From: Selaginella moellendorffii
Taxonomy: Eukaryota > Streptophyta > Lycopodiopsida > Selaginellales > Selaginellaceae
Direction: 5' to 3'
DNA length: 64,000 nucleotides
Assembly (NCBI RefSeq): GCF_000143415.4
Contig: NW_003314299.1
Coordinates: 1,285,502-1,349,501 of the forward strand
The notes beneath the pieces are model-generated. The model ran no database searches. It had not been told where the DNA came from and saw only the letters and a program-made list of their open reading frames with translations. A program made the translations under genes and the position numbers. The stretch's first letter is position 1. Every line of letters begins with the position of its first letter. Of this stretch, positions 57,665 through 64,000 are shown piece after piece.

Positions 57665-58740
57665 GTGATCGGCCACTCCGTGATATGTCTTTTCAATTTT
57701 AGTTTCTCATCTAGTTCGACGAAGGTGCGATTACTGGATCTGAGCTATACCCAGCGACTAGTTGTGATCCTAAACACCGCACGAGAGCGTCGATCCCTGA
57801 GGCTTGCTGGAAGAACTGGATGCCGAAGGCCACGACGAGCATCTGGAACCAGCCACAGAAGCTCGTTCCAGACTCCCTTGGCTTGGCTCTTGCAGTTGAG
57901 CTTCGTGGCTGCCATTATACCTGAGCTTTTCATCTGTTTCCTACTTGCTTCGAGGTCTTGGAGAGGATAGCAGTATTCTGCTTTGCATGACGAGCCACCT
58001 CAGTGATTCTGACAGCTAGAATGCTGGAACCCTTTTGGCTTCTCTGAATTTGGTGCTACTTGGATATGGTATTGTTTCTTCACTTTGCATGCCTTCCAGA
58101 CATTGGTATCATGAGCGGAGCAGTCTTGTTCATAAAGGGGGATCTGAAAATTCATGAGCTATGCTAAACTTGATATCTTTAGTCTAGCAGGTAGTCCATT
58201 GGCCGAAAGAATTCCGTCATACTTTTTCTCGGAGCAGGCGTGATGAGCTGCAGGGGTGTTTTGGTTTCGTTTCAAGAGATTTTTATCAACGTGGGAATAC
58301 TGCTTCGTCAGCTACTTGCTGTCGGGATTGACTTAGCTTCCCTGCTTCTGTGCTAGTCGACAACAGCTGGTGAGCTCTCATGGCTTCCTTCTCGGTAGGA
58401 TTCGGGCCGATCAACATGGTTCTAAACTCCGAGGTGTTTCCTGAGCTCCAGCCGTGAGCCTGAACTGCTCGCCAACTGGCTGGTTAGCGGCAGCATCGGG
58501 CTTACGTTCTTGAGCATCTCCGAGGCACTATCACTGGCCGGAATGTTCTTCCTCTTCGCGGGCATCGTGGCAGAGTCAGTGGTGTTCATCTACTTTCTGG
58601 TCAAAGGGAAGATCTCTGGGATGTTTGAGCGGGAGGGAATGGTCGCTGGATTGCCAGAGCTTGTGGAGCTTTCGTCATTCACGGTGGTGACGGCTCTCAA
58701 GTCTGAGGACGTGGGAAGTGCTCACGAGCCATGAAGAAAG
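57665..58740 (+). pseudogene. Scrambled transporter pseudogene
   Basis: A mosaic of pieces of the gene at 7637-9452: promoter (57665-57767), then an inverted piece of exon 2 (57768-58030; on the minus strand GVWNELLWLVPDARR and PVLPASLRDR, from about 8380-8640). It then continues forward with the end of exon 1, the intron, and exon 2 start (58031-58190; IGIMSGAVLFIKGDL). Gapped exon 2 pieces follow, then an inverted scrap of exon 1 (58328-58372). Finally the 3' part runs from 58378 (GPINMVLNSEVF, then EALSLAGMFFLFAGIVAE, KGKISGMFEREGM) to the stop near 58733. Many small deletions. Dead. Confidence 0.88.
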
Positions 58741-59768
58741 CGGTGGGCACGTTGGGCGGCAAGGAATGTATAATGAAGAATCTCACAAGAACTTTCTAGC
58801 TAAGGTCAAGGTGATTGCTGAAAAACAGGGCAGTGTTTGAACAAGTGTCAAGAAGCTGATTTTAATTCCTAAGTTTACATTATGCAATCAAAGCTCGTAA
58901 ATTAAATATTTTTTTGGATAATTAACCCCGTATCTATAAACAAAATAGTTTCTTTTCTTTGTTTTTAATTATTAGAACAGAGAATCAATATCCAAAATGG
59001 GAGGCCATTTACCGGGCCACAATGGTGCGACTGGCGAGGCCACCCGGTAGTCATAACGTCGTGCTGCTGCCAGGCCACCGTGAGCACTGATGTTGTATCA
59101 AACCATTCGGCAGCTAAATGGCTCTCAGGTGAAACCATTCAGCCTGTGGTTACGTTCCTGTGCTGATGAGAGTGCCCCTGCAAGGGTAACACAACCATTC
59201 TGAAAATGGTGCACCTGCTGCTGTGATAGCTACTCTAAATTCTGCCGCGACCATGCATGAGAAGATTGATTGACCGCACAGCTGTTCATCTCTATTTGAT
59301 ATTCAGTGTTTTGATTTGCGTTCTTTACTCGGTGTGTGTATCCCTTGTCTTTGAGCGCGATCAAACTTCGTGCGTTAGTGGTGATATCTTACTTTCTTAG
59401 CTGCGTCATCTCATATCTGCGGTACCAACGTACGATAGTTTTAGATTGGGATTCACAGTGTCAAAGCTGGGAGGCAAATTCTATCATGGCCCAATGCAAT
59501 TTACCTTTCTCTATCATTCTTTGCAAGTGGGAAGTTTTTGTTAAATCACAACCGAGGCCACTACATTTACATTTGATGGTTTCACGACAGGCCGCATATA
59601 CAAATGTATTTATAGAGAATAAGTATAGGTATATTCTCTTCTTAAAGATCGTGTATGCATGATTGATCAAATTGGTTGCATAGATTTGTCTATGAAGCAA
59701 GTTGTGAAAGTTGGTACATATAGTTAGTCGAAAGAGAAGCAAATTCCAAAGAAGTTGGGCATACTATC
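58741..59768. repeat. Duplicated spacer upstream of membrane-protein pseudogene 2
   Basis: Collinear with 3290-3956 but longer, because the left copy has lost several pieces. It begins with the transporter 3' tail. The segment 59380-59600 has no counterpart on the left. No gene is recognised. Confidence 0.65.
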
Positions 59769-61200
59769 ATGACAAAAGGAGCCATTCTCTTTGTGATCAT
59801 TACAGTTCTGGCGAGAGCAACAGCATCATCGATCTCAGTTCACGAGGGCAATGTTCGAAGTGTAACATGCTTCACAGCAATCCTGAGCATGGATGGTGAC
59901 TCATCCCACAAATCCAACTGGCAGTTTCTTCCATATTTACAATCAAGCAGCCAGCAGGCCTTTCTTGCGTACATGGTCTCCAGCTTCTCGGGTTGAAACC
60001 TCACCGCAGAAGTTGCGGAGAAAGGTGGCCTTCTCTCAACCAAGAACTCTTCTCTCATAGAGCACAAATCCAAGGCACAGATCAAGAGCTTGGGAACTAT
60101 GAAGATCACCATGTGGGCATTAGGTCTTGACGCGCTGGAGCTGGAACCTGTGTTAAGTTCACGCCCGTGGTAATCCGAGCCATTCCAGGCACCACAAAGT
60201 ATGCATTCTTTTCCCTCTGGGAAGAGAAAGATGGTGTACTGAGCAACACTGTTGGATCCAAAGTTTTGACCCTTCCCAACTGGAACACGCATATCGAAAT
60301 GTCAAGCGGGATGACTTTGAGAAGCATCGATCCTGATCGTGCCAATGCAACTGGCCTCGGTTTTTGCAAGGGGATGGAGCTAGATCCACAAACTTTCAAC
60401 CGAAGCATTGTAAAGCTCAGGGGGAGAGATTTTGATCCATGGTCGAATTTCAGGGTCAATACAGCTCCAGAAGCAGCAGGATTCGACATGTCCCAGGGAG
60501 TCGTCTTCGCGAGTAGGCCACGCAGAAACCTTTGCCTTCTTGGAGCTGACAACTCCTCAAGCAGCAATTCCATTACCTCGTCAGTCGACTTGACGACCAC
60601 CACGACACTTGTCCACGTTCTGGGATCTTTCATGTCTCACGTCAAGAACTCTTACATTCAAGCGCAGAACTCGGCCCTGGATCTCAATCATCCAGCGTCG
60701 GATTTCTGGGTGGCAGCAGTAGCTCTTCCCAGTGCCTTCATAGCCGTGGTGGCAGCAGCTGTGCCTTTCATCGATCTCCAGCTCAGGCTCTTCACGGACT
60801 TGACGAATTTCCAGTGATGGAAGACATTGATGCTTTGTGTGAGCAATTCCATTATCTCGGTTGCATCTTACACTCCTGTGATTGCCGTCACCCCTGCCGA
60901 GCTTCAGAGGGAGAGGAAATTTGCAACCTGGGGGCTGCTGGCAGACCAAGTTCCAATCACAAAGCGAGGGCTTGAAGTTCTCGTTGTTGTCAAGGGCGAG
61001 TCGGTATATAAATCCAGCAGCCTCATACTTGCATGGTGCTCCACTGCGATCCTCGTTCCAGTGGTCGCGTGCATCACATTCTATAGATGCAAGCAAGTTT
61101 TCTACAGGAGGGGGCTTCTCAATGCCCCGGGTAACCCGGAAGAAGAACGAATTCATGATCTTCTAGAGGGAGCGTGAGGCAGCTAGAAGAGCAGCGGCGG
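59769..61200 (+). pseudogene. Decayed membrane-protein gene of unknown function, copy 2
   Basis: Starts with an intact ATG and a signal-peptide-like leader, MTKGAILFVIITVLARATAS. The first frame stops at 59995 in ...VSSFSG, where copy 1 has an Arg codon CGA and this copy has TGA, a CpG-type transition. A frameshift near 60130 (in the LGLD position) and a second stop at 60815 (CAGTGA against CGGCGA in copy 1) follow. Otherwise it keeps long coding blocks: 60167-60814 (LPNWNTHIEMSSGMTLRSID, SSVDLTTTTTLVHVLGSFMS) and 60827-61177, with hydrophobic segments WVAAVALPSAFIAVVAAAVP and SLILAWCSTAILVPVVACIT. Better preserved than copy 1. The family is not recognised; topology suggests a signal-peptide ectodomain and C-terminal membrane spans. 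Confidence 0.75.
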
Positions 61201-61386
61201 CGCTATAAGAGCAGACTTATTTAAAATAAAACATTTTAAACAATTTTTATAAGAAAGCTACTAAAAATTCTTCCCTTTAGGTTAGCTGCAAGTTTAGTTC
61301 ACAACCTTGGATTATCTAGGTATATCCATTGGTTTTTCTAAAAGAATTTAATTATTCACGGTAGACTCACTCCTTTGGAAAAACCA
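61201..61386. other. Spacer between membrane-protein pseudogene 2 and PAO
   Basis: The first 130 bases match the 3' flank of copy 1 up to the breakpoint phrase ggattatctaggtatatcc at 61309-61327. The rest is the 3' flank of the minus-strand PAO gene. The duplicated block ends here. Confidence 0.6.
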
Positions 61387-63359
61387 TTAGTCAATCTCTG
61401 CATGGACATAGTCTTTATACACAAAGTTTTCTTCCAACTCCTTCAACAGGAACGCTGTCCCTGCACTAGCCATTGCAAGGCCTGCAAATATAAGCTTGAG
61501 AATGATCTCCTGAGGGATTCCTGTAGCAACAGCAAACACCACTGTGGCTCCAATGAGAACTCTCCCAGCGACCTTGAAAGCTTTGAATGCGTTCCTACAC
61601 GAGGAGCAATTCAGTGTGTGCTGCTGGTATCGATCGAGCATCTGTAAGAACACAACACAAACGTTAAAGTAAGCTTCCAATGGCAGGCAATCACTTTACC
61701 TGTTGCTTGGACAGAACAGTCGATGGTAAAGGCTGGGTTTTGCTAGTTCCAGCGGCCCACTTTGGCTCACCATTGCCATGCTTGCGAAGCCAGTTTCTGA
61801 ACTCTAGAACAAACCTGTCTGCTTGAGTGGGAGTAAACGTAATCTGCGAATACTTGGCGTTGATGTCTCCTCCTGTTGCCAAAAACTTCTTCTCTTGGCC
61901 TTGAAGAACTATCATGTCGCCATCGTAAACTTTGTTGGAAGTCCAGTGTTCGTGCCATCGTGGTACCAGCTGCAATACGAGAGAGTTAAAAAAGAACTGA
62001 AAGATATAAGAATGACGCGGAACTTGCCTGCCACCAAGCAGGGCCGGGCATGAGAAACGTGAAAAAATTACGAGCGCTGCAAACGATGGAGCGAGTTTGT
62101 CCTGGAGCCATTGGGACGTTGAAGGAGCAAATCCATATCTCCCATGTCTTGGGACCTTGAAGAGGTAGTGTAAGTGGTATCTCGATCCTGAACAAAACAT
62201 TGTTGAAGAGCTCTATCGCCAAAAAGTAGCCAAGAACTTACTTGTTTATGTAGTAGCATGGAGCTAGAAACTCGGCCGTGATCTTTGGAGTGTCGGAATT
62301 GGCACCAGAAAATCCCCATGGGCCTCTCGAATCCACCTTGAAAGTAAGAGGCTTGGCTCTATCCCTCTTGCCTGTAACCTTCAGTCGCAAAGCTTTCTGT
62401 CTAGCTCAAAAAGAACTGTGATACTGGATCTCCATACCTTGTGATGAGCGAAATCAATGTGTGATGGATCGGAAACGTTCTCCATAAGTGTGTCGTAGCC
62501 ATAGAAGAGATCACGCTGTATAGTCACTGTCGAAAAGCTAGGATCATCAAACACAGCAGGCAATCTAAACAACAAAGACACACTTTAGCACATAGATTTT
62601 GATGCCAGGATCACTTACTGAGGAGGTTGTGTTCTTTGAGCGCTTTCCCAGCCTTTCTCGTCAGGCCAAACAAACAGGAGCCCTTGCGAAACAACCGCAG
62701 GAAAGGTGATGGCACACGCTCTTGGAGAAGCGACCGCTTTCGACTCGGGGCCTTGAGTTGCCGCTTGCGGAATTTTTCCACAAGAGCCATCGCCCTTGAA
62801 TGACCAGCCATGGTAAGAGCACTGAAGCCATCCATTCTCGTCAATCCTTCCTTCCTGTGCAGGGAAAAAAAATACCTCTCAGCCATGAACACATATAAAA
62901 CTAGGAAAAAAAATTTAAAAGAAAACTTACCGATAACGGAGCCAATCTGTGAGGACATTGATCCGAGAAAGCCCTCCAGTTTCCTTCCCCGTCCTTCCAC
63001 ACAACTATCTCCCTCCCCAAGAGCTTGAATGGAGTAGCGGCCTTTGGATCCAAATCCTCTACAAGAGAAACCGGGTACCAGTGCTCGGTCCACGAGAACT
63101 TCTTGTCCTCCTTGTCCTGGCTCTCCCCAAGACTTTGCTGTAAGAATTGTTGCTCGTCTTCTTTCACAGTGCTACTAGACCCTGGCGCTGAGGAAGTTAT
63201 TGCACCTGTGACCGTAATTTTTCCTCTTCTTCTCCTGGAGAAACTTACAAAACCGATGGTTTTTCTTGCCTTGATGAAGGCACCAGTGCTGCAACTGGTA
63301 CTGCTTGCGAGAGTGTCTGAGCGTAGACTGTTGCACGCGATTCCTCCATAGACTGCCAT
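61387..63359 (-). CDS. PAO: Pheophorbide a oxygenase (Rieske-type monooxygenase)
   Basis: Seven exons: 63359-62931, 62854-62619, 62564-62438, 62378-62242, 62187-62028, 61969-61700, 61641-61387. Introns are 54-76 nt and join to 537 codons, the usual PAO length. The enzyme opens the pheophorbide a ring in chlorophyll breakdown, at the chloroplast envelope, with ferredoxin. Seen: a Ser/Arg-rich plastid transit-type N-terminus (first 60 residues); KFSWTEHWYPVSLVEDLD; Rieske ligands Cys135-x-His137 and Cys155-x2-His158 (CPHRLAPLS, CSYHGW); the mononuclear iron motif Asn251..Asp254..His257..His262 (NVSDPSHIDFAHH); SIVCSARNFF; LQGQEKKFL; redox CSSC (465-468); and C-terminal membrane helices, ending DYVHAEID. 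The fifth intron (62027-61970) is GC-AG. PTC52/Tic55 relatives fit less well. No lesions. Confidence 0.96.
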
Positions 63360-63588
63360 GGCGGCTAAGGAAAGGAAAAGTGAAGTTCAAAGATCAAGTT
63401 TTGCTTAAAACGAAGTTCGAGAATGTTCGCAAACCACGGTAGCTCGACACGGCTCTCGACTGAAAACGAAATATCTTGGGCCTCAAGAAACTGTGTTAAA
63501 ACTGATCGCGTGATCATGTTAAAGTGACAAAAAAGTGCCGACTCTAATTCCTCAATGTCCAAGCACTAAAACCGAGCAAACCTGAAAT
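63360..63588 (-). promoter_or_regulatory. PAO upstream / FCF2 downstream spacer
   Basis: 229 bases between the FCF2 stop and the PAO start, both genes on the minus strand, so the PAO promoter must lie here or inside FCF2. No core element is clear. Confidence 0.35.
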
Positions 63589-63984
63589 CTATCTTCTCTT
63601 TTTGAAGCTTTTCTTTTGTTTGCGTTTGTTGTTTCGACCGGCTGAACTCTTTTCCATAATCTCTGCAAACTTACGCTTTCTACACAGAAGGAAGTGCAGA
63701 GCAACTAAGCCAGGAAAATTCAAAAAACAATCTCGATCAAACCTGAAAGTTTGAACGCCGGCATCTGCGAGAAGCTCCTCTGCGATTGTGGCTTTACGTT
63801 CAGCCCTGGTCAGCCTGCTTGAATAAAACTCCCCAGGTCCTTCCACAACAGTACCAATCTGCACTGGTCATTAGAACTTCCTCTATATCACAAAACCTCT
63901 ACAGCTATTTACCTGAAAGTACTTGGGAAGTTTTTTGGAATCCTCCTTCTTGTAGTGACGCTTTGGATCCAGAGCACCTCTCAA
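63589..63984 (-). CDS. FCF2: FCF2-type pre-rRNA-processing protein, C-terminal exons (runs off the right edge)
   Basis: Three exons: 63984-63913, 63858-63743, 63679-63589, with 54- and 63-nt GT-AG introns. The gene continues beyond the window, so the N-terminus is missing. Peptides: LRGALDPKRHYKKEDSKKLP, KYFQ/IGTVVEGPGEFYSSRL, TRAERKATIAEELLADAG, and a Lys/Arg-rich end RKRKFAEIMEKSS...KRKQKKSFKKRR. This is the Fcf2 domain of yeast Fcf2 and animal DNTTIP2 (TdIF2), nucleolar factors needed for early 18S rRNA cleavages. Reading phases are consistent across all three exons and the stop. The basic tail fits a nucleolar localisation signal. Confidence 0.92.
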
Positions 63985-64000
63985 CTAAAGAGTAGCATCC

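Overview
This window is nuclear DNA of a land plant, most likely the lycophyte Selaginella moellendorffii or a close relative. The evidence is a full-length pheophorbide a oxygenase gene with six introns of only 54-76 nt, CYP74 oxylipin-pathway P450 genes, a captured fragment of a plant ROP GTPase gene, and plant-type LTR retrotransposons primed by initiator tRNA-Met. Very short introns are a known Selaginella trait. The species name is inference; the plant assignment is firm.

Layout. 1-14.2 kb: two CYP74 genes (482-1942 and 9994-11454, both minus) lie in a duplicated block. A polyol/monosaccharide transporter gene (7637-9452) faces the second CYP74 tail to tail. Between them are a transporter 3' fragment, a decayed membrane-protein gene (3957-5334) and the C-terminal half of a ribonucleotide reductase large-subunit gene (5431-7194). 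14.3-36.6 kb: a three-level nest of minus-strand LTR elements. Element 3 (14284-35.9 kb) was hit by element 1 (16785-31607, a chromodomain Gypsy element, 5-bp target duplication TTACA). Element 1 was hit by element 2 (23688-31366, no coding capacity, 1.7-1.8 kb LTRs, target duplication ACTTG). 36.6-41.1 kb: an inverted, rearranged copy of the transporter/CYP74 block, with a third intact CYP74 (38672-40132, plus). 41.1-48.7 kb: AT-rich non-coding LTR-type sequence with one partial and two near-complete LTRs. 48.7-51.4 kb: AT-rich sequence without genes. 51.4-56.3 kb: a decayed Gypsy element holding a 786-bp TRIM and a 5S-rRNA-like insert. 57.7-61.2 kb: another copy of the transporter/membrane-protein block, heavily scrambled. 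61.4-64 kb: ordinary genes, PAO and the 3' part of an FCF2-type rRNA-processing gene.

How the parts relate. Intact or near-intact host genes are the three CYP74 copies, the transporter (one apparent 1-nt frameshift), PAO and FCF2. CYP74 enzymes act on fatty-acid hydroperoxides; PAO opens the chlorophyll ring in chlorophyll breakdown; FCF2 acts in early pre-rRNA processing. Nothing shows that they share a pathway. The dominant story is segmental duplication of a transporter-CYP74-membrane-protein block, with inversions, a templated ROP filler insertion, exon shuffling and retrotransposon nesting. I found no convincing new enzymatic or defence system. The most unusual signals are the ROP filler, the hexamer/dodecamer arrays inside the LTRs, the probable Cassandra-type 5S insert and the scrambled transporter copies.
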